A DNA stretch of 64,000 bases, taken from NCBI GenBank assembly GCA_013140695.1, contig JABFSI010000103.1, forward strand, positions 1-64,000, written 5' to 3'. This DNA comes from Sideroxydans sp. GTDB taxonomy: Bacteria; Pseudomonadota; Gammaproteobacteria; Burkholderiales; Gallionellaceae. Below the pieces are notes generated by a model. The model saw only the letters and a list, made by a program, of their open reading frames with translations, was not told the DNA's origin and ran no database searches. Position numbers and translations under genes: made by a program. Shown here in pieces: positions 8,753-18,800 of the stretch (position 1 is its first letter; the number at the start of each line of letters is the position of its first letter).

Positions 8753-9832
8753 ATGAGCGAAGTGATACAGCCACGCAAAATCAAGGTGTTAATCATTGAT
8801 GATTCAGCATTGATACGCAGCATCTTGAAAGAAATCGTGAATAGCTATGCCGATATGGAAGCGGTCGGTGCGGCGGCCAATCCTTTGCAGGCGCGCGAGA
8901 TGATTAAGACGCTGAATCCCGATGTGCTGACACTAGATGTTGAAATGCCCGAAATGGATGGGCTGACATTTTTAGAAAAATTGATGCGCTTGCGCCCGAT
9001 GCCCGTATTGATGATTTCGACCTTAACTGAACGCGGCTCGGAAGCTGCATTGCGTTCACTCGAATTAGGCGCGGTTGATTTTTTAGCCAAGCCCAAATTG
9101 GGCGTGGCACAGGGAATGCAAGATTACGCAGACGACATTGCCGAAAAAATTCGGGTGGCAGCACGCGCAAAATTTAAGGTGTATGGGGCGATTAAATCAC
9201 CAGCCCAAAATTTGCCCGCCTTGGGCGGTCGCTTAAGCAGCACAGAAAAACTCATTATCGTGGGCGCCTCTACGGGAGGCACGGAAGCGCTCAAAGAGTT
9301 TTTGCTACCTATGCCTGCGGATGCACCGGCCATTTTGATTGCGCAACATATGCCAGAAGCTTTTACAAAATCGTTTGCAGCACGTCTAGATGGACTATGC
9401 AAAATTACGGTAACTGAAGGTGAAAACAAGGAACGCGTATTGCCAGGGCATGCGTATATCGCACCAGGACATTCGCACATGTTAGTGAAACGCAGCGGCT
9501 CAAATTATGTGATTGAGTTAAGTCAGGCAGCACCCGTTAATCATCACCGTCCCTCGGTGGAGGTACTGTTTCGTTCCGCCGCGCAATGTGTGGGCGCAAA
9601 TGCTATTGGCGTGATGCTGACAGGCATGGGTAAAGATGGCGCGGTAGGCATGCTGGAGATGCGTCAGGCAGGCGCCTACAACTTTGCGCAAGATGAGGCG
9701 AGCTGCGTGGTGTATGGCATGCCGCGCGCAGCCGTTGAGGTTGGCGCTATCCATGAATCTTTACCCATACAAGATATGGCGCAAGGCGTGATACAGAAAT
9801 TGATGAGTGGCGGGGTGCGTCATCGTTTGTAG
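8753..9832 (+). CDS. cheB: Protein-glutamate methylesterase/response regulator CheB
   Basis: CheB removes receptor methyl groups when phosphorylated by CheA. An N-terminal receiver (D16-D17, phospho-site D62 in [10 protein letters not shown]) is joined by a linker to the methylesterase domain. The catalytic triad is visible: S173 in GASTGG, H199 in AQHMPEAF and D295 in GMGKDG. Total length of 359 residues is normal. It closes the cheW-mcp-cheR-cheD-cheB run. A 102-bp gap with no clear terminator separates it from the next gene. Confidence 0.96.
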   Translation: MSEVIQPRKIKVLIIDDSALIRSILKEIVNSYADMEAVGAAANPLQAREMIKTLNPDVLTLDVEMPEMDGLTFLEKLMRLRPMPVLMISTLTERGSEAALRSLELGAVDFLAKPKLGVAQGMQDYADDIAEKIRVAARAKFKVYGAIKSPAQNLPALGGRLSSTEKLIIVGASTGGTEALKEFLLPMPADAPAILIAQHMPEAFTKSFAARLDGLCKITVTEGENKERVLPGHAYIAPGHSHMLVKRSGSNYVIELSQAAPVNHHRPSVEVLFRSAAQCVGANAIGVMLTGMGKDGAVGMLEMRQAGAYNFAQDEASCVVYGMPRAAVEVGAIHESLPIQDMAQGVIQKLMSGGVRHRL

Positions 9833-9934
9833 CCATGGACGTAATGAAGTGAGAAGTAAATCGCAGATTTTTCTAAAAGCAGTGGGGGAGGTGGCAAGTT
9901 GCCGCTTCTATCAACACATAATAAGCAGGAGGTC

Positions 9935-10243
9935 ATGATGCAAATCCATATCACAAATGCCGGTGACAAAACGGTGATGAATTTGAGCGGGCGCTTTGAT
10001 TTTAATGCGCATCGAGTCTTTAAGGCTGCTTATGATCCGATTCTGGGGGAAAGAAATTTCAAAAATTTAGAAATTGATTTATCTGACATTGAGTATCTCG
10101 ATAGCTCTGCTTTGGGGATGTTGATGTTGTTACGCGAACGTGCAATGTTGATTGGGATAACGGTGGTGCTAGCGAAGCCTAACAAGATGGTGGAGCAGAT
10201 TTTGGATATTGCCAATTTCAAAAAGCTATTCACGATTTCTTAA
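9935..10243 (+). CDS. STAS-domain anti-anti-sigma factor (HsbA-like)
   Basis: This 102-residue protein is a single STAS domain like SpoIIAA, RsbV and HsbA. The phospho-switch serine lies in the DSSALG motif at 56-61. In this family the unphosphorylated form binds a partner (anti-sigma factor or effector), and phosphorylation releases it. The start at 9935 (or 9938) is chosen because AGGAGG sits just upstream; an in-frame extension to 9899 lacks such a site. Its stop codon directly abuts the ATG of the REC-PP2C-kinase gene, which can be expected to phosphorylate and dephosphorylate it. The pair resembles HsbA/HsbR, which controls flagellar versus biofilm output in Pseudomonas. Confidence 0.88.
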   Translation: MMQIHITNAGDKTVMNLSGRFDFNAHRVFKAAYDPILGERNFKNLEIDLSDIEYLDSSALGMLMLLRERAMLIGITVVLAKPNKMVEQILDIANFKKLFTIS

Positions 10244-12013
10244 ATGAGCCAGTTAACTAATCATCAGGCGCTTCCTACATCAGGCCAACTTAAAATGTTG
10301 GTGGTGGATGATATCGAGTCTAACCGTCTCGTGTTAGAGGCCATGCTCATCAAAATGGGACATCGCGTCACCTTGGCAGATAGTGGTCCCAAAGGTCTTG
10401 CACTGTTTGTTGAGACTCAGCCCGATATGGTGCTGTTAGATGTGTCGATGCCAGAGATGGATGGATTTGAAGTGGCCAAGGCGATTCGGCGCAGCAACAC
10501 GCTCGTGCCCATTTTCTTTATTTCGGCTAGCACACTGAATCAAGATGTAGTGAAAGGGTTGCGGGCGGGCGGGGATGATTATTTGTTCAAGCCATTGAGC
10601 TATGAAATTCTGCAATCAAAAATCGAAAGCATGCTTGAGCGTCTATCCTTGGCCGCCGTATTGTCAAAACAAAATCACCTATTGTTGAATTTTCGCGAGC
10701 GCATCGAAGATGAAACGCATACCGCACGCGACTTCATCAAACAATTTATTGCGTTGGATAAAATTAACGACCCGCTAGTAAAGTTCATGCTGCAACCGGC
10801 CGAAAATTTCAGCGGTGATTTAATCGCTGTGGCGCGCACGCCTGACCATCGCTTGCATGTATTGTTGGCGGATAGCGCGGGACATGGATTGACTGCGGCA
10901 TTGGCAGTGATTCCTATCACGCAGCCGTTTTATCAGATGACGGCCAAAGGATTTGATATTCCAGCCATCATCAGAGAAATTAATCGCCGCGTGCATGACT
11001 ATTTGCCACTACCGCGTTTTGTGGCGGCAATTTTTCTGTCACTGGATACCGAGATGCAGACCCTACAGGTATGGAACGGCGGTTGTCCGTCCGCCTTGTT
11101 GCTCAATCACGATGGCACACAAATTTTGCACCGTTTTGAATCAAACCATTTACCTTTGGGCATCGTGTCGTCTGCGGAATTTCATGCGACGCCTGACTTC
11201 TACCGCTATTCGCAACCGCATGGACATGTGCTGTTGTGCTCGGATGGCGCAACTGAAATCACCGTGGATGACGGACGTACTTTGAGCCACGATGGTTTGT
11301 TGAGTGGTGCTGAAAATTTATCAAACGAACATCTTTTTGATCGTTTAGTAGGGGGCATTGAACACCATTTGAAAACTTCTCAAGCCGATGATGACATCGC
11401 CTTGATTTTGATTGAGCTACCCGATGAGGTGCAAGAGGATTCGCTTGAATCGAGTGGCACCGCTCTTACGCTTGAAGTGACTAAAAAAAATGCACGCTGC
11501 TATCAAGAAGCCTCGGGGAAAATCGCTTGGGAGATTGCGCTGACACTCACCGCAGACCAACTTAAGCGTATGGATGTGGTGCCTTTCTTGTTGAATATCA
11601 CTGATCAAATCGAAGGGGGCAATGCCACAGGCAAAGTCTTTTTGGTGCTGTCCGAGTTGTTCAACAACGCATTGGATCATGGGCTGCTTAAACTGGATTC
11701 CACCTTAAAAAATGCGCCAGAAGGCTTGGAAAATTATTTCGAGGAGAGAGCTAAACGATTGGCTGAACTGGCACAAGGGCAGATAGCCCTACAGTTAAAA
11801 AAGCATGTTTGCAAAGGTTGCAGCTGTTTGACCATTTCAATTAAAGACAGTGGTGAGGGATTTGATTACACGCATGACCCTATTTCTGGCGTGCTACACA
11901 ACCACTTGCGACATGGACGCGGTATCGCCTTGCTGTGCAATATATGTCGGGATTTGCGATACGCGGGTAACGGATCAGAAGTCACTGCCTGTCTTGATTA
12001 CATGAATGCCTAA
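10244..12013 (+). CDS. Response regulator with PP2C phosphatase and RsbW-like kinase domain (HsbR-like)
   Basis: Three modules are seen in 589 residues: a receiver domain (about 15-135, D66 in LDVSMPEMDG), a SpoIIE/PP2C serine phosphatase (about 185-385, with LLADSAGHG and LCSDGATE metal-binding motifs) and a C-terminal GHKL ATPase of the anti-sigma kinase type (about 435-589, with LSELFNNALDHG). Known HsbR and RsbU/RsbW-type proteins use these activities to set the phosphorylation state of a STAS partner, here the gene immediately upstream. The C-terminal part has a CKGCSC cluster (about 523-528), whose role I cannot assign. The input kinase could be CheA or the hybrid kinase downstream. Confidence 0.87.
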   Translation: MSQLTNHQALPTSGQLKMLVVDDIESNRLVLEAMLIKMGHRVTLADSGPKGLALFVETQPDMVLLDVSMPEMDGFEVAKAIRRSNTLVPIFFISASTLNQDVVKGLRAGGDDYLFKPLSYEILQSKIESMLERLSLAAVLSKQNHLLLNFRERIEDETHTARDFIKQFIALDKINDPLVKFMLQPAENFSGDLIAVARTPDHRLHVLLADSAGHGLTAALAVIPITQPFYQMTAKGFDIPAIIREINRRVHDYLPLPRFVAAIFLSLDTEMQTLQVWNGGCPSALLLNHDGTQILHRFESNHLPLGIVSSAEFHATPDFYRYSQPHGHVLLCSDGATEITVDDGRTLSHDGLLSGAENLSNEHLFDRLVGGIEHHLKTSQADDDIALILIELPDEVQEDSLESSGTALTLEVTKKNARCYQEASGKIAWEIALTLTADQLKRMDVVPFLLNITDQIEGGNATGKVFLVLSELFNNALDHGLLKLDSTLKNAPEGLENYFEERAKRLAELAQGQIALQLKKHVCKGCSCLTISIKDSGEGFDYTHDPISGVLHNHLRHGRGIALLCNICRDLRYAGNGSEVTACLDYMNA

Positions 12014-12086
12014 GTTGCATCCCCCCATTTGAGTGCTTCAACCCCATACAGCTACGGGTAAATCGGACGATGGTTGCTTCAAGATA

Positions 12087-12187
12087 TCTATCGCCCGATA
12101 AATCGGGCACCTACAAATACAAAATGGATGGGGCGCAAAGTGAACTAAAAAAGGGTCTGTAGGAGCCCGATTGAGCGTGTGGTGTTA
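12087..12187. repeat. REP-like repeats before flhB
   Basis: The gap 12014-12375 holds the same repeat family as the cheA-cheW gap. A palindromic unit lies at 12089-12115 (CGCCCGATAAATCGGGC core), and a 29-bp segment at 12159-12187 nearly matches 3371-3399. A third, degenerate part at 12188-12245 keeps the GGGTACATCGGGCG ending. The last 130 bp before flhB show no clear promoter or gene. Confidence 0.75.
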
Positions 12188-12375
12188 GGGCGTAGCCCCT
12201 TACAGCCACGGCCTACCCCTTGCGGGTACATCGGGCGACGGGCGCCTCCCCAATTCCTTCCATGCTTTCTATCCTCGCGGAATTGCACTTGATTGTGCAT
12301 CTTGTTCTTCAGATTAAATCCACTGCTGTTGTCGATAATGCTTATGCAAGCTCTGTGTAGAGCAGGTGAGTCACC

Positions 12376-13521
12376 ATGGCAGAAGATAGCGATCTCGAAA
12401 AAACAGAACAGCCCTCGCAGCGCCGACTTGATCAGGCGCGGGAGAAGGGGCAGGTTGCGCGCTCGCGCGAACTATCTACGTTTGTCATATTGCTAGCAGG
12501 CGGAGGGGCGATGTTGTTTATGGGGTCGACACTTACCCAGCAGATGATTGAACTGCTACGTAATGGTTTGACGTTAAACCGTGAGGTGGCATTTAACCCG
12601 CAGTTACTTATGCCGCGTCTGCTCGATTTATCGTTGGATGCGTTGCTCATCTTTGCGCCTATTTTGCTGGTGTTAATGCTGGCGGCAGCATTTTCGCCGC
12701 TGCTCTTAAATGGCTGGCTGTTTAGCGCGCAATCTTTACAGCCGCAATTTTCGCGGCTTAATCCTATGGCGGGTATTGGCCGCATGTTCTCCACAAATTC
12801 ACTGGTTGAGTTGGGTAAAGCCGTCGCCAAGTCCATCGTGGTGGGAGGGGTGGCGGCATGGGTAATTTGGCACAACAAAGAAGCGGTGATGGAGCTGGGC
12901 ACGCAAAATTTGAATGTGGCGATTCCACAAATGGGGCGATTGATTGGCGCAAGCTTTATGGCGGTGGTGGGCGCCATGCTTTTAATTGTGATGGTGGATG
13001 TGCCTTTTCAATTATGGGATCACAACAAGAAACTGATGATGACCAAGGAAGAGGTGCGTCAAGAATCCAAAGAGACTGAAGGCGATCCGATGGTGAAAGG
13101 GCGCATCCGCAGTTTGCAACGTGAGGCTGCTCGTCGGCGCATGATGGATGCCATCCCGACGGCGGATGTGGTGGTGACTAACCCAAGCCATTTTGCAGTG
13201 GCCTTGAAATACAGCGAGAGTGGGGCTCGCGCGCCTATCGTCGTTGCCAAGGGTGCTAATTTGGTTGCACTGCGCATACGCGAGATTGCCGCCGAGCACC
13301 ATGTGCCTATATTGGAAGCGCCACCATTAGCACGTGCTTTGCATAAACATACCGAATTGGGCGAGTCCATACCAGAAGCCCTGTACATCGCCGTGGCAGA
13401 AGTCTTGGCATACGTTTATCAGCTGAAACGCTATCAACAACAAGGGGGGACATGCCCCACTGAACCCGTTCAATTACCCGTTCCTGTTGAGCTTGATCCC
13501 GCAGCAACCCGGACTTTGTAG
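12376..13521 (+). CDS. flhB: Flagellar type III export protein FlhB
   Basis: FlhB is the export-gate protein that switches the flagellar secretion system from rod/hook to filament substrates. The 381-residue protein has the family N-terminus (EKTEQPSQRRLDQAREKGQ), four hydrophobic segments (about 33-55, 88-112, 150-168 and 188-210) and a cytoplasmic domain. The self-cleavage site is N269-P270-S271-H272. The position matches the canonical NPTH site, but serine replaces threonine. It stands alone: flhA does not follow, although flhB-flhA is the usual order. A broken flhA lies near the other end of the window. Confidence 0.95.
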   Translation: MAEDSDLEKTEQPSQRRLDQAREKGQVARSRELSTFVILLAGGGAMLFMGSTLTQQMIELLRNGLTLNREVAFNPQLLMPRLLDLSLDALLIFAPILLVLMLAAAFSPLLLNGWLFSAQSLQPQFSRLNPMAGIGRMFSTNSLVELGKAVAKSIVVGGVAAWVIWHNKEAVMELGTQNLNVAIPQMGRLIGASFMAVVGAMLLIVMVDVPFQLWDHNKKLMMTKEEVRQESKETEGDPMVKGRIRSLQREAARRRMMDAIPTADVVVTNPSHFAVALKYSESGARAPIVVAKGANLVALRIREIAAEHHVPILEAPPLARALHKHTELGESIPEALYIAVAEVLAYVYQLKRYQQQGGTCPTEPVQLPVPVELDPAATRTL

Positions 13522-13632
13522 GTAAATAAGTGTGGTGTGCCAACTAAAATTTAGTTTATTCACTCAAGAATTTTTGTGCTGTGACGATAAGTCAGTTAGT
13601 AGCCCTTTTGGGGGCTTGCGCTGGAGAGGACT

Positions 13633-14691
13633 ATGAAAGTCGTAATCATTGATGACGCACAAATGAACGTGACGCTGTTGCAACATCTGGTGCGCAAGAT
13701 TCCTGATTGCGAGCCCACCTGCTTTACTGATCCCGTCAGTGCTTTGGAATGGTGTTTAACGAATGAACCCGATTTAGTGATCGTGGATTACATGATGCCC
13801 AATATGAGCGGTACGCAGTTGACCGAAAAATTCCGCTCACACTATCCCGACATCCCTGTGCTGATGGTGACCGCTAATCATGAGACGGAGTTGCGCCATC
13901 AAGCTTTACGCAATGGGGTGACAGACTTCCTGAATAAGCCGTTAGACAACGTAGAGTTTTTGGCGCGTGCCAAGAATATGTTGGCGTTGCGCCAGAGCCA
14001 TAAAAATCTAGCTGATCACGCCAGTTGGTTAGCCGATGAAGTGCGCAAGGCGACGGCACAAATTTTGGCGCAAGAACGCGAGATGATTTTCACCTTGGCC
14101 AAAGCTGCGGAATATCGTGACCCAGAAACAGGCGCACATATTTTGCGCATGGCTCATTACTCAAAACATATCGCACGTGTTTTGGGGCTGTCCGTCGAGC
14201 AACAAGAGTTGCTACTAGAGTCAGCACCGATGCATGACATCGGCAAAGTGGGCACGCCCGATATGATTTTGCTCAAACCTGGCAAGCTGACAAATGATGA
14301 ATTTAGCGTAATGAAACAGCATGCGGTGATTGGCTATGAGGTGCTGAATACGAGCAGTTCGCCATTGTTAAAGGTCGCCGCAGAGATTGCACATACCCAC
14401 CATGAGAAATTTGATGGCAGCGGCTACCCGCGTGGTTTGGCGGGCGAGGATATTCCTTTATTTGGACGCATCGTAGCCGTGGCGGATGTGTTTGATGCGC
14501 TGACTTCGGAGCGACCTTACAAAAAAGCCTGGAGCATTGAAGATGCCAAAAAATTACTGCGTGATGGTAGCGGTCAACATTTCGACCCCACTTGTGTCGA
14601 GGCATTTTTCAGCGACTTCGACGAAGTGTTAGCCATTAAAAACCAATTCATGGATGAACAAATTGAACTCCGAGATCGCACGCTGGATTAA
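13633..14691 (+). CDS. Response regulator with HD-GYP c-di-GMP phosphodiesterase domain
   Basis: An N-terminal receiver (about 1-120, phospho-site D52 in VDYMMPNMSG, K102) is followed by an HD-GYP domain (about 148-345). The metal-binding HD pair is H201-D202 in MHDIGKVG, and HHEKFDGSGYP is present at 256-266, so the active site looks intact. The family degrades cyclic di-GMP, which usually favours motility. The total length of 352 residues matches the common RpfG-like architecture. A good GGAGAGG site precedes the start. A short 30-bp gap to the FIST gene and the hybrid kinase beyond suggests a shared signalling pathway. Confidence 0.93.
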   Translation: MKVVIIDDAQMNVTLLQHLVRKIPDCEPTCFTDPVSALEWCLTNEPDLVIVDYMMPNMSGTQLTEKFRSHYPDIPVLMVTANHETELRHQALRNGVTDFLNKPLDNVEFLARAKNMLALRQSHKNLADHASWLADEVRKATAQILAQEREMIFTLAKAAEYRDPETGAHILRMAHYSKHIARVLGLSVEQQELLLESAPMHDIGKVGTPDMILLKPGKLTNDEFSVMKQHAVIGYEVLNTSSSPLLKVAAEIAHTHHEKFDGSGYPRGLAGEDIPLFGRIVAVADVFDALTSERPYKKAWSIEDAKKLLRDGSGQHFDPTCVEAFFSDFDEVLAIKNQFMDEQIELRDRTLD

Positions 14692-14720
14692 CTTGTCTAA
14701 ATTTTAAGAAAGGAAGCGTC

Positions 14721-15836
14721 ATGAAAATCAATCAAATCCGTTGGTCAGATAAATCTGGATGGGAGCGGCCTTTGATGGAACTGACTGACGCGGACCTTGT
14801 TTTAGTCTTTGCCGATACGGATTATTTTCAAAGTGATGAATGCTTTACATATTTGCGGAATTCATATCCACAGGCACATATTGTCGGCTGCTCAACTGCG
14901 GGCAGCGTAGTAGGGGTGGAAATTAGCGATGGCGATGTGGTGGCGACCGCAATCAAACTAGAGCGCTCTCGCGTGCGAATTGCATCAGTAGAAATATCTC
15001 CAGAAATAAATGCCGTCACGTTAGGTGAGGCGCTGATGGTGAACTTAAACGCTCCCGATCTGCGCCATGTATTCGTGCTATCCGATGGATTGCAAGTGAA
15101 TGGAAGTGAATTGGCACAAGGACTGAATCAGGCAGGTATCCCAATCACAGGTGGGCTGGCAGGAGATGGCACGCGTTTTGGTCAAACCTGGGTAATGGCA
15201 GATGCCCCCGCCAAGTCAGGATGTATCGTTGCACTGGGTTTCTATGGAGAAGCAATTATCCATAGCGGCTGCTTTGCTGGCTGGGATGAATTTGGCACTG
15301 ATCGCATCGTTACTAAATCGGTTGGGAATGTGGTGTATGAGATAGACGGTGAGCCTGCATTGGTACTCTATAAGCGCTATTTGGGAGAGTTGTCCAAAGA
15401 GTTACCTTATAGCGGGCTGCGCTTTCCTTTGAGTATTCAGGCAAGCAAAAGTGACCTACCTTTAACGCGCACTTTATTGGCGATTGATGAAGAAAATAAT
15501 AGTCTGACTTTTGCCGGCGATGTACCGCAAGGTTACATGTGTAAATTGATGCAAGCCAATTTGGATAGCTTGATTGAGAGCGCTGGCAAGGCGGCCGAAA
15601 ATGCCCAATCCGAGCATGAATTAAAGAATGGATTGTGCCTATTGGTGAGCTGTGTCGGTCGCAGGCTAGTGATGAATCAATTGATTGAGGAAGAGCTGGA
15701 CATCGTGCAGGAGAAACTGGGGAATACAACCGTCATCACCGGCTTTTATTCTTATGGCGAGTTGGCTCCGTTCGCGGGATTGATGCAATGTCAATTGCAT
15801 AATCAGACGATGACGCTAACCACTATTTACGAGTAG
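14721..15836 (+). CDS. FIST-domain sensor protein
   Basis: This 371-residue soluble protein matches FIST proteins, which have FIST N and FIST C domains and are thought to bind small ligands such as amino acids. Recognisable features are VFADTDYF near the N-terminus, GCSTAGSV at about 57-64, the GGLAGDGTRFGQTW segment at about 144-157, and the C-terminal FYSYGELAPF near 343-352. No signal peptide is seen. It ends 9 bp before the start of the hybrid kinase gene, so the two are very probably co-expressed, with FIST supplying the ligand input. The ligand itself cannot be read from the sequence. Confidence 0.88.
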   Translation: MKINQIRWSDKSGWERPLMELTDADLVLVFADTDYFQSDECFTYLRNSYPQAHIVGCSTAGSVVGVEISDGDVVATAIKLERSRVRIASVEISPEINAVTLGEALMVNLNAPDLRHVFVLSDGLQVNGSELAQGLNQAGIPITGGLAGDGTRFGQTWVMADAPAKSGCIVALGFYGEAIIHSGCFAGWDEFGTDRIVTKSVGNVVYEIDGEPALVLYKRYLGELSKELPYSGLRFPLSIQASKSDLPLTRTLLAIDEENNSLTFAGDVPQGYMCKLMQANLDSLIESAGKAAENAQSEHELKNGLCLLVSCVGRRLVMNQLIEEELDIVQEKLGNTTVITGFYSYGELAPFAGLMQCQLHNQTMTLTTIYE

Positions 15837-15845
15837 GAGCGATTC

Positions 15846-18800
15846 ATGCATCGTTTGCTCGAACGTCAACTGCGGCGGATTTTAGGCAAAGATTTTCAGC
15901 CGGACGCATCGCTACAGCCATTTATCGAATTGGTGGATAGTTATTATCACGAGGTCGATAAAGAGCAACGTTTGTTGCAAAATGTTTTGTTGATGAATAC
16001 GGCAGAACTGAATGCAGCTAACGAAAGATTGCGCACACAGAACACCGAGATGACGCACACCTTGCTGAATACTTTAAGCGACGGAGTGTATGCGACTGAC
16101 TTGGAAGGCAATCTGACTTTTATGAATGCAGCTGCTGAAAAGATACTCGGCAGACGGGAACAAGAGCTGACAGGACGCTCCATGTATAAAATGGTGCAAC
16201 ACCACCTTCCTGATGGTTCAGTTTTCCCCGCACAGAATTCACCACACCTTAAAGTCATTCATTCCACTGAACCGATTGATGGAAACGGATATTTTGTTGC
16301 ATTGGATGGCACTTTTGTCCCTGTGAATTACCGCGCGCGCCCCATTATTTTGGAAAACAAACTGATTGGTGCCTTGGTATCTTTCCAAGATGTTAGTTCG
16401 CTACAGAAAACCGAGAGTGAGTTGCGCAATGCTTATGATCATTTAAGTGCCACGTTAACTGAACTGAATTTTCAAAAATATGCACTAGATCAACATGCCA
16501 TCGTAAGTATCGCCGATTACAGTGGGAAAATAATTTATGCCAACGGGAAGTTTCTTGAGATTAGCCAGTACTCAACGGAGGAGTTGTTGGGGCAGGATCA
16601 TCGTGTATTGAACTCTGGTTATCACACACATGCGTTTTTCAAAACCATGTGGCAAACCATTGGTCGTGGCGAAATATGGCACGGTGAGGTAAGAAACCGC
16701 CGTAAAGACGGCAGTTATTACTGGGTAGAGTCCACTATCGTTCCTTTCATGGACGAGCAAGGTAAGCCATTGCGTTACGTATCTATACGTACCGACATCA
16801 CGGCACGCAAAGAATTGGATGCTCGTATGGTTGAACAGCGGACATTCTACGAGCGCATCAGCGAAACTTTGGGTGAAGGTTTGTATGTGCAGGATGGGGA
16901 AGGGCGCTGCATATATATGAATGCAGAGGCGGAACGCTTGCTAGGTTGGCATCGCAGTGAATTTATTGGCAAGCTGGTACATGACACTATTCATACCCAG
17001 ACTGCTGAAGGAGTTCCACTGGCGGCGCGCGATTGTATGATTTATCGCGAGGTGAATGCGGCAGGGGAGGCGCACTTAGACAATCAAGTATTCACGCGTA
17101 AAGAGGGTACGGTGTTTCCTGTGGCCTTGGTTTCAAAGGCATCCTACGCAGACGATGGAAAGTTAGAAACGATGGTGGTGGCATTCCAGGATATTTCCGA
17201 ACGCAAAAAAAATGAGTTGTATATGAGTCTTACACAAGGACGGCTCAATTTGGCCTTGGAAGGTTCTGGTTTAGCTTTATGGGATTGGGATATTGCCAGC
17301 GACCGCATTTATCTAAGTAGTAAATGGGCCGAAATGCTGGGGGGAAATGCCGAAGAAACGCTCATTTCAGTAGAGCGATTGTTTGTGGAAGTACACCCGC
17401 AAGATCGTACGCTAGCCAAAGCACAGCTTGTTCCAGCCCTTAAAGGAACGGCGAGTTACTACTCTAGTGAGTATCGCGTAAAACGAAAAAATGGTGAGTG
17501 GTTGTGGATACATTCTCACGGCAAAGTGGTAGAGCGTGACAGCGCGGGGCATGCGCTACGCATGACGGGAACGAATGCGGACATCAGCGCACGTAAAGAA
17601 GCCGAAGCCGCAATTGTTAAAGCTAAAGAAGCCGCCGAACAAGCGAGCCGTGTTAAAGGTGATTTTCTCGCCAATATGAGTCATGAAATTCGCACGCCCA
17701 TGAATGGCATCATCGGTATGACTGAATTAGCGCTGGATACCGAGCTGACTCACGAGCAACATGAATATCTGTCCTTGGTGCAATCCTCAGCCAATTCCTT
17801 GCTGCACATCATCAACGACATTTTGGATTTTTCCAAAATCGAATCGGGCAAGATGGATATTGAGAACATCGAGTTTTCTTTAGAACACACGATGCGCAAC
17901 ACTATGAAGTCACTGGCGGTGCGTGCACACCAAAAAAACCTTGAATTGCTACTGCACATCTCTCCAGATGTGCCAGATCGTGTGTTCGGTGATCCTGGAC
18001 GGGTACGTCAAGTTATTGTCAATTTGGTTGGCAATGCCATTAAATTCACCGATTCGGGCGAGATTGAAGTGGCCGTGTTGCGCGAAGTTGACGTTGAGGA
18101 AGGTTTAGCACGCTTGCGTTTTAGTGTGCGCGATACAGGCATCGGCATCCCGCAAGAAAAATTTCAGACCATCTTCGAATCATTCTCACAAGCTGATACT
18201 TCCACAACACGCAAGTATGGCGGTACGGGTTTGGGCTTAACCATTTCAGCACAATTGATTGAGCTAATGCAAAGCCGTATTGAATTGCAGAGTGAGCTGG
18301 GCAAGGGCAGTACCTTCCATTTCACTTTGCCTATGCAAATTGCTTCAAATGCGCCCCTGGCCAATTATCAAGAAACAGGACGCATTGTCGGTATGCCTGT
18401 TTTGGTGGCTGATGATAACGCCACCAATCGCTTGCTGATGTTGGAGATGTTAAGGAGTTGGCAGATGGCCCCCGTTGTTGTTGAAGATGGGGAACAGGCA
18501 TTGTTTGAGTTGGAACGTGCCGCGAAAAGCGGCAGGCCTTATCCGCTGGCACTGCTGGATGTGCAGATGCCAAAAATAGATGGATTTGAGTTGGCAGAAA
18601 AAATTCGCCAACACCCAGGCTATGTTGGTGCAACTGTAATGATGGTGACTTCCGAAGGTCGGCGTGGACATGCAAGCCGTTGCAGCGAATTAGGTGTGGC
18701 GAGTTATTTGATGAAACCAATTGCTCAGTCCGAATTATTGGATGCCATCATGTCGGCCTTGGGAGAGCCATTCACTCAAAAGACACCATTGATTACTCGC

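Noticed and set aside
12310-12345. Sigma-28-like GTCGATAA before flhB
   Set aside because: No matching TAAA-type -35 at 11-bp spacing; the candidate would need a spacer that is too short.
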